DNA of 64,000 nt from Opitutaceae bacterium (lineage in GTDB: Bacteria; Verrucomicrobiota; Verrucomicrobiia; Opitutales; Opitutaceae): contig JAHCAZ010000001.1 of NCBI GenBank assembly GCA_019634615.1, positions 248,001 to 312,000 on the forward strand, written 5' to 3'. The translations under genes were made by a program, and so were the position numbers. How positions within the stretch are numbered: position 1 is the stretch's first letter; each line of letters opens with the position of its first letter. Positions 8,166 to 16,784 of the stretch are shown in pieces. Below the pieces are notes generated by a model that was not told where the DNA came from, did not search any database, and worked only from the letters and a program-made list of their open reading frames with translations.

Positions 8166-9341
8166 ATGCCTCCGAAGAAGCACACCTCGCTCGACCGCGT
8201 GCTCGGCCGGCTCGACACGCTCGACGCCGTCAACCTCGCCAACCTCGTCCAGCGCCTCGCCCGCGAGCGCACCCTGTTCGAGGATATCTTCAACGCCCTG
8301 CAGGAGGGCGTGCTGGTGATCACCTCGGACGGCGAGATCGAGTACGCCAACGCTTCCGCGCATCGGCTCATCGGACTGGGCGACGACGAACTCGGTGGCA
8401 AGGTGCTCTGGCGCCTCGTGCCCGGCCTGCGCCCGACGCTCGGTGTTTCGTTGGACGACGACGACGCGGCGCTGCCCGCGGTGGCCCGTGAGTTCGAGCT
8501 GACCTACCCCGAGCCGCGCACCGTGCGCCTCTACATGGTGCCGTTCCGCCAGGTCGGCCGCGGCGGCAGCCGGCGCTTTGCGGTGATCCTCTCCGACGTC
8601 ACCCGCGACAAGCTCACCACCGAGGCGCGCATCCAGGACGAGCGCACGTCGTCGGTCCTGCTGCTCGCCGCCGGTGTCGCGCACGAGCTCGGCAACCCGC
8701 TGAACTCGCTCACGATTCACCTGCAGCTCATCGAGCGGAAACTCCGCAAGCTCAAGGCCGGCAAGGACACCGATTCGCTCGCCGAGTCGATCCAGGTCTG
8801 CCGCGACGAGGTCAGCCGCCTCGACGGCATCATCACCAACTTCCTCAACGCCCTCCGGCCGCAGGCGCCCGATCTTTCGGAGATCGATCTCGCCGAGGTA
8901 CTCACGAGCGTGCTCGCCTTCCAGCAGAAGGAGATCGCCGACCGCGGCATCACGGTGGATGCGGAGACCGACGGCTCCCTGCCGGCGGTCATGGCCGATC
9001 GCAACCAGGTGAAGCAGGTGTTCTTCAATCTCCTGAAAAACGCCCTCGAGGCCATGCAGCCCGGTGGCCGCCTGCGCATCCGGGCGCGGGCGGATGACGA
9101 CAATGTCATCGTCGCCCTCGGCGACAGCGGCACCGGCATCAAGCAGGAGGACCTCGCCCGGCTTTTTCAGCCGTACTACACGACCAAGCCCGGCGGGCAC
9201 GGCCTCGGCCTCATGATCGTGCAGCGCATCATGCGCGAGCACGGCGGCCAGATCGGCATCGAGAGCAAGGAGGGCGCCGGCACCCTCGTCACCCTGCAGT
9301 TCCCGCGGAAGGATCGCCGGGTGCGGATGTTGCAGAGTTGA
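8166..9341 (+). CDS. PAS-domain sensor histidine kinase (NtrB-like)
   Basis: Soluble two-component sensor kinase of 391 residues from ATG 8166 (MPPKKHTSLDRVLGRLD). An in-frame ATG at 8121 would overlap the upstream gene and add 15 Pro/Arg-rich residues, so it is less likely. A PAS domain follows a short coiled helix (FEDIFNALQEGVLVITSDGE). The H-box is GVAHELGNPLNSLTIHLQL with the phospho-accepting His, the N-box is VFFNLLKNALEAMQ, and the G-boxes are GDSGTGI and GGHGLGL. No membrane segment is seen, so it probably senses a cytoplasmic signal like NtrB. No receiver gene is adjacent; the nearest NtrC-type regulator is at 22.5 kb, and pairing them is only a guess. Confidence 0.9.
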   Translation: MPPKKHTSLDRVLGRLDTLDAVNLANLVQRLARERTLFEDIFNALQEGVLVITSDGEIEYANASAHRLIGLGDDELGGKVLWRLVPGLRPTLGVSLDDDDAALPAVAREFELTYPEPRTVRLYMVPFRQVGRGGSRRFAVILSDVTRDKLTTEARIQDERTSSVLLLAAGVAHELGNPLNSLTIHLQLIERKLRKLKAGKDTDSLAESIQVCRDEVSRLDGIITNFLNALRPQAPDLSEIDLAEVLTSVLAFQQKEIADRGITVDAETDGSLPAVMADRNQVKQVFFNLLKNALEAMQPGGRLRIRARADDDNVIVALGDSGTGIKQEDLARLFQPYYTTKPGGHGLGLMIVQRIMREHGGQIGIESKEGAGTLVTLQFPRKDRRVRMLQS

Positions 9342-9344
9342 ATC

Positions 9345-9392
9345 GCGGAGACGCGGAAGGGCGGAGACGCGGAAGGGCGGAGACGCGGAAGG
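9345..9392. repeat. Three tandem copies of a 16-bp repeat
   Basis: The unit gcggagacgcggaagg occurs three times without mismatch (9345-9360, 9361-9376, 9377-9392), starting 4 bp after the histidine kinase stop codon and leading directly into the R1 palindrome. Confidence 0.9.
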
Positions 9393-9406
9393 CGGAGGCG
9401 AGGCGG

Positions 9407-9483
9407 CCGTGGCTACGAGCGTGAGCGAGTGGGGGGGTGGCATACGCAACGTGTTTACCACTCGCTCACGCTCGTAGCTACGG
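9407..9483. repeat. Inverted repeat family R1, copy 2
   Basis: Arms at 9407-9432 and 9458-9483 are complementary with one mismatch and share the ggctacgagcgtgagcgagt core with the copy at 4864-4938. The 25-nt loop is unrelated to the loop of copy 1. It lies between the histidine kinase and gltD. Confidence 0.9.
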
Positions 9484-9596
9484 GTTTGACGGATAACCCC
9501 AAGCCAAAATCTGCGGACCCTTGAGCAAACCGCGGTGAGCCCCGTTCGAGGGAAAAAGGCAAGATATGCGCCACGGCAACACCCCTTGCCGCCGTC

Positions 9597-11021
9597 ATGC
9601 TCCCCGAGTTATCCCCCGCCAATGCCAAGTATGCCTGGGCCCTCCGCGGTCGCGAGGCGCCGCCGAAGCGTCCGGCCGGGGAACGCGTGCATGACTTCTG
9701 CGAGGTCTTCGATGTCTTCGACGAAGCCACGGTGCGCGCGCAGGCCGCCCGCTGCATCCAGTGCCCGGAGCCGCTTTGCGCCCGCGGGTGCCCGCTGTCG
9801 AATCGCATCCCCGAGTGGCTGGCGCTCGCCGCCGCGGGCAATTTCATCGAGGCCTCGGCCGTCTCCCGTTCCACCAGCAACCTGCCCGAGGTCTGCTCGC
9901 GGGTGTGTCCGCAGGAAAAGCTCTGTGAGACCGCGTGCATTCTGGGTGCCCGCGGCGCGCCAGTCTCGATCGGCGCCGTCGAGCGGTTCATCAACGACTA
10001 CGCCTTCCGCCACCACGCGGTCGAATACGTCACGGCCCCGCCGAACGGCCGGCGCGTTGCCGTCATCGGTTCCGGTCCCGGTGGTCTTGCCTGCGCCGAT
10101 GAGCTCGCGAAGCTCGGCTACCGCGTGACGATCTTCGAGGCCCAGCCGGTGCCCGGCGGCCTCCTCGTGAATGGCATTCCCGCCTTCAAGCTGGAGAAAT
10201 CCATCGTCGAGCGCCGCATCGATCTGCTGGCCAAGAACGGCGTCGAGTTCCGCCTCGGCGTGCAGGTGGGCCGCGATGTGCCGCTGGCCGACCTGCGCCG
10301 CGACTACGACGCGGTGTTCCTGGGCCATGGTGCCCAGAAGGCCAAGCCCGCGGGCATCCCCGGCGAGCACCTCGCTGGCGTCATCGCCGCGCTGCCGTTC
10401 CTCATCGAGAAGAACACGGGCTCGCCGCTCTTCGACTTTCCGCCCGTGGACGTGGTCGGCAAACGCGTCGCGGTCCTCGGCGGCGGCGACACCGCCATGG
10501 ATTGTCTGCGCACCGCGTTGCGCGCCGGTGCGGCGGCCTCCGTCTGCCTCTACCGCCGCGACTTCGCCAACATGCCGGGCAGCCGCAAGGAGTATGAGAA
10601 CGCGGTCGAGGAGGGCGCCGAGTTCCGCTTCCTCACGAATCCGGTCGCGATCCTCGACAACGGCCAGGGCGGCGTCGGCGCGGTGCGCTGCGTGCGCATG
10701 GAGCTGGGCCCGGCCGATGCCTCCGGTCGCCGTTCGCCGCGCGCCGTCCCGGGCTCGGAGTTCGACGTGCCGGCCGACCTGGTCCTCGTCGCCTACGGTT
10801 TCGATCCGGTCTCATTCCCGGAAGACAGCGAATTTGCCCAGATCAAGGTCAACGAGTGGGGCGGCATCGTCGTCGATGCGAACCAGATGACCACGCTCCC
10901 CGGCGTCTTCGCCGGCGGCGACTCCGTCCGCGGCCCCAGCCTCGTCGTCCACGCCGTGCGCGACGCCCGCCGCGCCGCCCAAGGCATCCACCGTCACCTC
11001 AGTGCGCTAGCGCGCGCCTGA
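9597..11021 (+). CDS. gltD: Glutamate synthase small subunit-type NADPH oxidoreductase
   Basis: 474 residues, typical for GltD. It passes electrons from NAD(P)H through FAD and iron-sulfur clusters to the large glutamate synthase subunit. The N-terminal ferredoxin-like domain has CIQCPEPLCARGCPL (C53, C56, C61, C65) and a second cysteine set, CSRVCPQEKLCETAC (100-114). The FAD-binding motif is VAVIGSGPGGLACADEL (154-170), the NADPH-binding motif is VAVLGGGDTAMDCLR, and AGGDSVRGPSLVVHA is the C-terminal FAD signature. The large subunit gltB is not adjacent, so the partner must be elsewhere or the protein serves another acceptor. It is followed by an R2 palindrome. Confidence 0.92.
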   Translation: MLPELSPANAKYAWALRGREAPPKRPAGERVHDFCEVFDVFDEATVRAQAARCIQCPEPLCARGCPLSNRIPEWLALAAAGNFIEASAVSRSTSNLPEVCSRVCPQEKLCETACILGARGAPVSIGAVERFINDYAFRHHAVEYVTAPPNGRRVAVIGSGPGGLACADELAKLGYRVTIFEAQPVPGGLLVNGIPAFKLEKSIVERRIDLLAKNGVEFRLGVQVGRDVPLADLRRDYDAVFLGHGAQKAKPAGIPGEHLAGVIAALPFLIEKNTGSPLFDFPPVDVVGKRVAVLGGGDTAMDCLRTALRAGAAASVCLYRRDFANMPGSRKEYENAVEEGAEFRFLTNPVAILDNGQGGVGAVRCVRMELGPADASGRRSPRAVPGSEFDVPADLVLVAYGFDPVSFPEDSEFAQIKVNEWGGIVVDANQMTTLPGVFAGGDSVRGPSLVVHAVRDARRAAQGIHRHLSALARA

Positions 11022-11034
11022 TCCGCGCATTGGG

Positions 11035-11120
11035 ATTTGGGTGGCGCCCGGCCTCCGGACGGGCGGTTTGGCGGGCGCATGTCCAACGCGGCCCGTCCGG
11101 AGGCCGGGCCCTACCCAAAT
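11035..11120. repeat. Inverted repeat family R2, copy 1
   Basis: Arms 11035-11064 and 11091-11120 are complementary at 28 of 30 positions, with core cggcctccggacgg, a gggtag/ctaccc outer edge and a 26-nt loop. Three further copies occur at 14374-14449, 18049-18128 and 33466-33549. It sits between gltD and the GH2 gene. Confidence 0.9.
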
Positions 11121-11188
11121 GCGCAAACCACGGCCTACGAGATTGGATTTGACCTCGCCGCGCGGTCGTCGCGCTTTCGAGGGTCCCC

Positions 11189-13144
11189 ATGAAACAGACC
11201 CTGCCCCTCGTGAGCGACTGGAAGGTGATGCATGCCGAGCCCTGGCTCGGGCCGACGGTGGCGTGCTCGGCGCTGCCGCTGGCCGAACGGTGGGTGCCGG
11301 CGAGCGTGCCGGGCGACGTGCATCTCGATTACGAGCGCGCCGGGCTGATTGCGGATCCGTTTTTCGGCACCAATCATGACCACATCCGGTGGATGGAGGA
11401 GTGGGAGTGGTGGTATCGCACCGAGGTGACGCCACCCACGCCCGGCCCAGGGCAGCGGCTGCACCTGCTCTTCGAGGGGCTCGATGTCTTCGCGACGATC
11501 TACCTCAACGGCAAGGAGGTCGGCCGGCACCAGAACATGTTCACCCCGCTGCGGCTCGACGTCACCGACCACGTTCAGCCTGGCGCCAACCGGCTCGAGG
11601 TCAGCCTTGCGCCCCCGGTCAATCCGCCCGGCCGCTCGCCGACGCCCGAGGTGCGCGGCTACGGCTCGCCGCTGCGCCTGCAGGTGCGCAAGGCGCAGTG
11701 CTGCTACGGTTGGAACATCACGCCGCGGCTCGTCACCATCGGCATTTGGAAACCGGTCTCGTGGCTGCTCGTGGAGCCGACCGAGCTCGATGACGTGCAT
11801 GTGCGCACCGTGGCGCCGCGAGCGGATGGCTCCGCCGAGGTCGAGGCCGTGGTGGAGCTGCGGCACAACCATGGCACCCCCGGGCCGGTCGAGGTGGACC
11901 TCGTAATCGCCGGCCAAACGCGCACGCTGACGCTCGCCAGCGAGTTTACCGGCGCCCGGCACGTGGAGCGGTTCATCATTCCGCAGGCCAAGCTCTGGTG
12001 GCCGCACAACCACGGGGCGCAGCCGCTGTATGCCTGGAGCGCGGTGCTGCGGCGCGACGGCCGCGAGCTCGAGCGGCGCGAGGGCCGCTTCGGCATCCGC
12101 ACGGTTGCCTTCATCCAGGAACCCGAGGCCGACGGCGGGATCTCGTTCATCATGGCGGTGAATGGGAAGAAGATCTTCCTCAAGGGCATGAACTGGACGC
12201 CGGTGGACGCGATCTTCGCGCGCATCGACGCCGCCCGCTACGACCAACTCCTCGCGGTGACCAAGGACGCGAACATCAACGCGCTGCGCGTCTGGGGCGG
12301 CGGCATCTACGAGCACGATCACTTCTACGCGCGCTGCGACGAGCTGGGCATTTTGGTGACGCACGACTTCATGTTTGCGTGCGGCTGCTATCCGCAGGAC
12401 CCCGCGTTCCTGGCGGAGGCGCGGCGTGAGGCGGAGTTTCAGGTGCGGCGGTTGCGGAAGTTCGCGTGTGTCGCGGCCTGGTTCGGCGACAACGAGAACG
12501 ACGTGCTGGCCGACATGAGCTTCGACTACCCGGCGTACCGGCACAACCGGCTCAGCAAGGAGGTCCTGCGCGATGTCGTGCACACCCACGCTCCCGGCAC
12601 GCCGTACGTGCCGACGTCGCCGTGGTCGCCGGTGACCTACGACCAGAACTCGCCGCTCGAGGGCGACTGCCATATCTGGGCCCACGGTCAGTCGTACAAG
12701 GGCGATTTCTACGTGAAGCAGCGGCCGCGCATGGTGACCGAGATCGGCCACATGGGCATGCCCGGGCGCGAGATCATCGAGCGGTTCACAAGCCCGGAGC
12801 GCCGCTGGCCGATCTGGAACGAGGAATACCTCACGCACGGTTCCGACTGCACGCGGCTCGACCGGCGCGGCCTCCTGCAGACCATCTGGCAGAGCATTGC
12901 CGCGCGGGGCTGGGAGGAACCGAAGGACCTCGATGACCTCATCGCCAAGAGCCAGCAGCTGCACAGCGAGGCGTCGGCGTTCTGGATCGAATTCTACGGT
13001 GGCCAACCGCAGTGCTGGGGCATCTTCCTGTGGAGCCTGTCCGACTGCTGGCCGCAGATCTCGCCGGCGTATGTGGCGTATCCGTTCCACGTGAAACCGG
13101 CGCTGAACGCGGTGAAGGAAGCGTATGGGCGGATTGGGCGCTGA
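11189..13144 (+). CDS. Glycoside hydrolase family 2 protein, beta-mannosidase-like
   Basis: 651 residues; likely an exo-acting beta-mannosidase or related glycosidase. Domain order is a jelly-roll sugar-binding domain (WVPASVPGDVHLDYERAGLI, WWYRTEV), an immunoglobulin-like domain (about 195-300) and a TIM barrel from about residue 310 (KGMNWTPVDAIFARID, NALRVWGGGIYEHDHFY). The acid/base Glu is in WFGDNENDVL and the nucleophile is probably the Glu in RMVTEIGHMG. No signal peptide is visible, so it appears cytoplasmic. At 651 residues it lacks the extra C-terminal beta domains of most ~820-residue bacterial beta-mannosidases. Exact substrate is not determinable. Confidence 0.88.
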   Translation: MKQTLPLVSDWKVMHAEPWLGPTVACSALPLAERWVPASVPGDVHLDYERAGLIADPFFGTNHDHIRWMEEWEWWYRTEVTPPTPGPGQRLHLLFEGLDVFATIYLNGKEVGRHQNMFTPLRLDVTDHVQPGANRLEVSLAPPVNPPGRSPTPEVRGYGSPLRLQVRKAQCCYGWNITPRLVTIGIWKPVSWLLVEPTELDDVHVRTVAPRADGSAEVEAVVELRHNHGTPGPVEVDLVIAGQTRTLTLASEFTGARHVERFIIPQAKLWWPHNHGAQPLYAWSAVLRRDGRELERREGRFGIRTVAFIQEPEADGGISFIMAVNGKKIFLKGMNWTPVDAIFARIDAARYDQLLAVTKDANINALRVWGGGIYEHDHFYARCDELGILVTHDFMFACGCYPQDPAFLAEARREAEFQVRRLRKFACVAAWFGDNENDVLADMSFDYPAYRHNRLSKEVLRDVVHTHAPGTPYVPTSPWSPVTYDQNSPLEGDCHIWAHGQSYKGDFYVKQRPRMVTEIGHMGMPGREIIERFTSPERRWPIWNEEYLTHGSDCTRLDRRGLLQTIWQSIAARGWEEPKDLDDLIAKSQQLHSEASAFWIEFYGGQPQCWGIFLWSLSDCWPQISPAYVAYPFHVKPALNAVKEAYGRIGR

Positions 13145-13150
13145 GGGTGG

Positions 13151-13285
13151 GGAACGCTGATCTCCGCTAATCTTCGCTGATCCCGAACGGTTGCGTGCGG
13201 GTAACGCAAAGGGAGGAGATCCTTTGGATCCGTGGTTCTTCGGTTTGGGATCGGATCAGCGAAGATAAGCGTGGATCAGCGTTCC
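13151..13285. repeat. Inverted repeat family R5 (single copy in window)
   Basis: Arms 13151-13183 and 13253-13285 are complementary at 30 of 33 positions (core cgctgatc ... ttcgctgatcc) around a 69-nt loop. It fills the gap between the GH2 gene and the nucleoside hydrolase-like gene. Confidence 0.85.
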
Positions 13286-13339
13286 TTGGATTTCTTCTGA
13301 GGTCTGGCGTTCGCCGCCGGATTCGCTTTTTTGGGCCGT

Positions 13340-14368
13340 ATGGGCGTTCCGATCCTGCATCAGACTGACTTGTTTCATCCTCATGCCGACCCGGACGATC
13401 ACTGGGACCTGGCCTGTGTCTACGCCCTGGCCCTGGCGGGGGACTATGACCTGCGCGGGGTGTTGATCGACCATCCGCCGACCTTTCTGGATGTCGCGCC
13501 CGATGTCATGGCCGTGGCGCAGATGAACGTCATCACGGGCCTGGCTGCGCCTGTCGCCGTCGGTTCATCGGTGATGGTGCGTACGCGGGGCGAGGGTATC
13601 GCCACGCTTCCGAGCGCGGACCGGGCCGGCGTCGAGTTTGTCCTGCGCCTGCTGGCCGAGGCCCCTGAGCCGGTCGTGATTTCGATCGTGGGCTCCTGTC
13701 GGGACATCACGTTGGCGGGCGTGACGGATCCCGCCCTGTTCAAGGCCAAGTGTCGGGCAGTTTATCTCAATGCCGGCTCGGGCACGCGTCAGCCGGAGCA
13801 GCTCGGCGAGGCGGAGTATAATGTCGCGCTGAATCCCGCGGCCTACGCCGGCATCTTTGACCTGCCGTGCCCGGTTTACTGGATGCCGTGCTTCGAGCTC
13901 ACGCCGCCGCGGTGGCAGGTGGAGGAGTTCGGCACGTTCTACCGCTTCGCCCAGTCGGAGATCCTCCCGCACCTGAGTCCGCGGGTGCAGGGCTTTTTTG
14001 CCTACATGCTCGGCCGGTCGCCGAGCACGGATTGGCTCGGCGCGCTGCGGAATCCGCCGGATGCCGCGGCGCTCGCCGCCTTCGGGGCGTTGGAGCGCAA
14101 CATGTGGTGCACGGGTGGCTTCCTCCATGCCACGGGTCGCACCGTGACGGTCGACGGCGACATCGTGCCCCTGGCGGAGGCGGGTGACCGCGCCGTGTTC
14201 ACCTTTGACCCGATCACCGCCGCGTGCGCCGACGACGGCATCGTGCGCTGGTCGCCGGCCGCCGCGCCTGGGGATCCGGCCCGTCACATTTTCCACGTGC
14301 GCGACCGCGAGCGCTACGCCGCGGCCATGACCAAGGCCATGCGCACGCTGCTGGCGACGCTGCCGTAG
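13340..14368 (+). CDS. Nucleoside hydrolase-like protein (IUNH superfamily)
   Basis: 342 residues from ATG 13340; a TTG at 13331 is an alternative. Resembles inosine-uridine preferring nucleoside N-ribohydrolases: HADPDDHWDLACVYALALAG aligns with the family's N-terminal DxDxxxDD calcium-binding motif, ISIVGSCRDITLA is the core-strand turn, and EYNVALNPAAYAGIF matches the conserved E-x-N block. The first Asp of DTDPG-type motifs is not obvious (the sequence is FHPHADPDD), so substrate and even N-glycosidase activity are uncertain. It is the first of a co-oriented block of carbohydrate-type genes. An R2 palindrome separates it from the next gene, so it may not be in the same transcript. Confidence 0.75.
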   Translation: MGVPILHQTDLFHPHADPDDHWDLACVYALALAGDYDLRGVLIDHPPTFLDVAPDVMAVAQMNVITGLAAPVAVGSSVMVRTRGEGIATLPSADRAGVEFVLRLLAEAPEPVVISIVGSCRDITLAGVTDPALFKAKCRAVYLNAGSGTRQPEQLGEAEYNVALNPAAYAGIFDLPCPVYWMPCFELTPPRWQVEEFGTFYRFAQSEILPHLSPRVQGFFAYMLGRSPSTDWLGALRNPPDAAALAAFGALERNMWCTGGFLHATGRTVTVDGDIVPLAEAGDRAVFTFDPITAACADDGIVRWSPAAAPGDPARHIFHVRDRERYAAAMTKAMRTLLATLP

Positions 14369-14373
14369 GATTT

Positions 14374-14449
14374 GGGTAGCAGCCGGCCTCCGGACGGCTG
14401 GAACGACATGCGCACGCCGAACCGGCCGTTCGGAGGCCGGCCGCTACCC
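14374..14449. repeat. Inverted repeat family R2, copy 2
   Basis: Arms 14374-14398 and 14425-14449 are complementary at 23 of 25 positions; same gggtag...cggcctccggacgg core as the other R2 copies. It starts 5 bp after the upstream stop codon. Confidence 0.9.
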
Positions 14450-14496
14450 GCTGCGTGCGCTTGAGTTCCGTTGCCGGGCTCCCTTGAGTCGCGGCG

Positions 14497-15765
14497 ATGA
14501 AAGTAGCCCTCGCTTACGGTCAGGGTCAGCTCGAGGTTGACCTGCCTGACAACACCACGGTCCTGCGTCCGCGGGCGCAGCCCGGGCTGCCCGACGAGCG
14601 GGCGGCGCTGCTGGCGGCGCTCGAGGCGCCCATCGGCTGCGCGTCGCTCAAGGCATCGCTCAAGCCGGGCGCGAAGGTCTGCATCATCTTCCCCGACATC
14701 ACCCGCGCGATGCCCAACGCGCGCGTTTTGCCGTGGCTGCTCGATTACCTCCACGCCCACGGCGTGCGCGACGAGCAGATCGTGCTGCTGAACTCGACCG
14801 GCACGCACCGGCCGAACACGCCGGCGGAGCTCGACGTCATGCTGGGCAAGGCGATCACCTCCCGTTACCGCGTGCTCAATCACTTCTGTGAGCACTACGA
14901 AGACATGGTGCAGTTCGGCACCACCCGCAGCGGGGCCCCGGCCCTGATCAACCGTCATGCCGCCGAGGCGGACGTGCGCATCCTCACCGGGTTCATCGAG
15001 CCGCATTTCTTCGCGGGCTTCAGCGGCGGACCCAAGGCGCTCATGCCGGGCGTCGCGGGCCTCAAGACGATCATCAGCAACCACGGCGCCGCCAACATCG
15101 GCAGCCCGAAGGCCACCTTCGGGATCAACGAGGGCAATCCGATCTGGGATGAGATGATGGAGATCGCGCTGCGGGTCGGCCCGAGCTTCCTGCTCAACGT
15201 CAGTCTCAACGAGGAGAAGCACATCACCGGCTGGTTTGCCGGCGACCTGCGCGCCGCCCACCGGCGCGGACGCGAGTTCGTGCGCGACTCGGCGATGTCG
15301 AAGGTCGATGCCGCCTTCGACGTCGTGGTGACGACCAACAGCGGCTACCCGCTCGACATGAACCTCTACCAGGGCGTGAAGGGCATGAGCGCCGCCGCGG
15401 TCATCATCAAGCCGGGTGGCACGATCATCCTCGCCGCGGAGTGCCGCGAGGGCATGCCGCTCGGCAGCCCGTGCGACAAGCTCCTGCGCAGCGTCAAGTC
15501 GCCGGCCGAATTGCTCGCGCGCATCGCCACGCCCGGTTTCGAATGGCCGGAGCAATGGCAGGCTCATATCCAGGCCCTGATCCAGTCGCGGGCCCGCGTG
15601 CTGCTGCACAGCGCCATGCCGGAAGAATATGTGCGGGCCAACCTGCTCGAGCCCTGTCCGGACATCGGCGCCGCCGTGCGGGCCGCGGTGCAGCGCGCCG
15701 GCCCGGGCGCGCGCGTCGCCGCCCTGCCGTGGGGTCCGCTCACGATCCCGTACATCGCCGCATGA
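14497..15765 (+). CDS. LarA-family nickel-dependent racemase/epimerase-like protein
   Basis: 422 residues, the usual LarA length. LarA enzymes racemise or epimerise alpha-hydroxy acids using a nickel-pincer nucleotide bound to a lysine. The key residues of Lactiplantibacillus LarA (H108, H174, K184, H200) are all present at a constant offset: H104 in NSTGTHRP, H170 in FIEPHFFAGFSGG, K180 in GGPKALMPG and H196 in ISNHGA. CIIFPDITRAMP is the conserved substrate-loop Asp/Arg. No cofactor-synthesis genes (larB, larC, larE) are nearby. The gene overlaps the downstream kinase by ATGA, so the two are translationally coupled. Substrate is unknown; lactate is not favoured by this context. Confidence 0.88.
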   Translation: MKVALAYGQGQLEVDLPDNTTVLRPRAQPGLPDERAALLAALEAPIGCASLKASLKPGAKVCIIFPDITRAMPNARVLPWLLDYLHAHGVRDEQIVLLNSTGTHRPNTPAELDVMLGKAITSRYRVLNHFCEHYEDMVQFGTTRSGAPALINRHAAEADVRILTGFIEPHFFAGFSGGPKALMPGVAGLKTIISNHGAANIGSPKATFGINEGNPIWDEMMEIALRVGPSFLLNVSLNEEKHITGWFAGDLRAAHRRGREFVRDSAMSKVDAAFDVVVTTNSGYPLDMNLYQGVKGMSAAAVIIKPGGTIILAAECREGMPLGSPCDKLLRSVKSPAELLARIATPGFEWPEQWQAHIQALIQSRARVLLHSAMPEEYVRANLLEPCPDIGAAVRAAVQRAGPGARVAALPWGPLTIPYIAA

Positions 15766-16784
15766 GCGGGGAGGCCGAGTTCTCGATCGAGGATACCGCG
15801 GCTCTGCGGGACTATCTGCATCGAACCGGCCGGATGACCCAGGGTGACGCGATCACGGCGCGTATCCTGCCCGGGGGCGTGTCGTGCCGGACCGTATTGG
15901 TTGAGTTCGCCGACGGGCGGGCGTGGGTCCTCAAGCAGGCGCTGGCCCGGTTGCGGGTGCAGGCGGATTGGTTCAGCGACCCGGTGCGCATTCACCGCGA
16001 GGCCGCGGGTCTCCGCTGGCTCGCACGGCTGGCGCCGCCGGGGGCGACGGTGGATTTCGTCTTCGAGGATCCGGTGGCCCACGTGCTGGCGATGACCGCT
16101 GTGCCGTCGCCGCACGCCAATTGGAAGGCGTTGCTGCTGGAGCGAGGCCCCGAGGCGGACCACGCGGAGCAGTTCGGCCGCCTGCTCGGCACGATCCATC
16201 GCGCGGGCGCGGCGCAGGCGGCGACGTTGCGGTTGGAGTTCGCCGATCTCACGTTCTTCGAACAGCTGCGGCTCGAAGCCTATTATCGCGCGACGGCCGC
16301 CAAGGTGCCGGCGGCCGCGGAGTTCATGGCGCGGCTGATCGCCGATACGCTCGGGCACCGCGAGACGGTCGTGCATGGTGACTTCTCGCCGAAGAACATC
16401 CTCGTCTGCGCCGGTCGGCTGGTGCTGCTCGATCACGAGGTCATCCACTGGGGCGATCCGGGCCTCGACCTGGGCTTTGCCCTGACGCATCTGTTGGCCA
16501 AGGCGCGGCACGTGGCCGGGCGTCGCGGGGCGTTCGCCGAGGCGGCGCGCACGTTTTGGTCGGCGTATGCCACCGAGACGACCGGGCTTTTCCAAGGCCT
16601 GGAGGAGCGCGCCGTCCGGCACACCCTGGGCTGCCTGCTCGCGCGGGTGGACGGGCGTTCGCCGCTTGAATACCTGACGCCGGCCGAGCGTACGGCGCAG
16701 CGGGCGGCGGTGCTCGCGCAGATTTCCGCGCCGCCGCTTGCCGTCAGGGACCTGATCGCGATCATGACCAACGCGTCCGCATGA
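15762..16784 (+). CDS. APH-fold small-molecule kinase (phosphotransferase family)
   Basis: 340 residues from ATG 15762, which overlaps the racemase stop codon as ATGA; the longer open frame upstream is a shadow. The aminoglycoside-phosphotransferase/protein-kinase-like fold is shown by VLKQALARLRV (ATP-binding Lys K59), the catalytic loop VVHGDFSPKNILV (204-216) and the metal-binding LLDHEVIHWGDPGLDLGFAL (D224). VLKQAL...RVQADW followed by R-I-H-R-E-A is reminiscent of the 5-methylthioribose kinase branch rather than antibiotic-modifying enzymes. It is sandwiched between a racemase and an enolase-like gene, with 4-bp overlaps on both sides. Phosphorylation of a sugar or hydroxy acid is therefore more likely than resistance. 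Substrate unknown. Confidence 0.85.
   Translation: MSGEAEFSIEDTAALRDYLHRTGRMTQGDAITARILPGGVSCRTVLVEFADGRAWVLKQALARLRVQADWFSDPVRIHREAAGLRWLARLAPPGATVDFVFEDPVAHVLAMTAVPSPHANWKALLLERGPEADHAEQFGRLLGTIHRAGAAQAATLRLEFADLTFFEQLRLEAYYRATAAKVPAAAEFMARLIADTLGHRETVVHGDFSPKNILVCAGRLVLLDHEVIHWGDPGLDLGFALTHLLAKARHVAGRRGAFAEAARTFWSAYATETTGLFQGLEERAVRHTLGCLLARVDGRSPLEYLTPAERTAQRAAVLAQISAPPLAVRDLIAIMTNASA

Noticed and set aside
9345..9392. Tandem repeats considered as a CRISPR array
   Set aside because: Units are directly adjacent with no spacers and there are no cas genes.
9484..9596. Possible riboswitch or attenuator before gltD
   Set aside because: No recognisable aptamer fold or terminator/antiterminator pair was found in the 113 bp.
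15762..16784. APH-fold kinase as an aminoglycoside resistance gene
   Set aside because: It is translationally coupled to metabolic genes on both sides and its ATP-site region is closer to sugar-kinase members.
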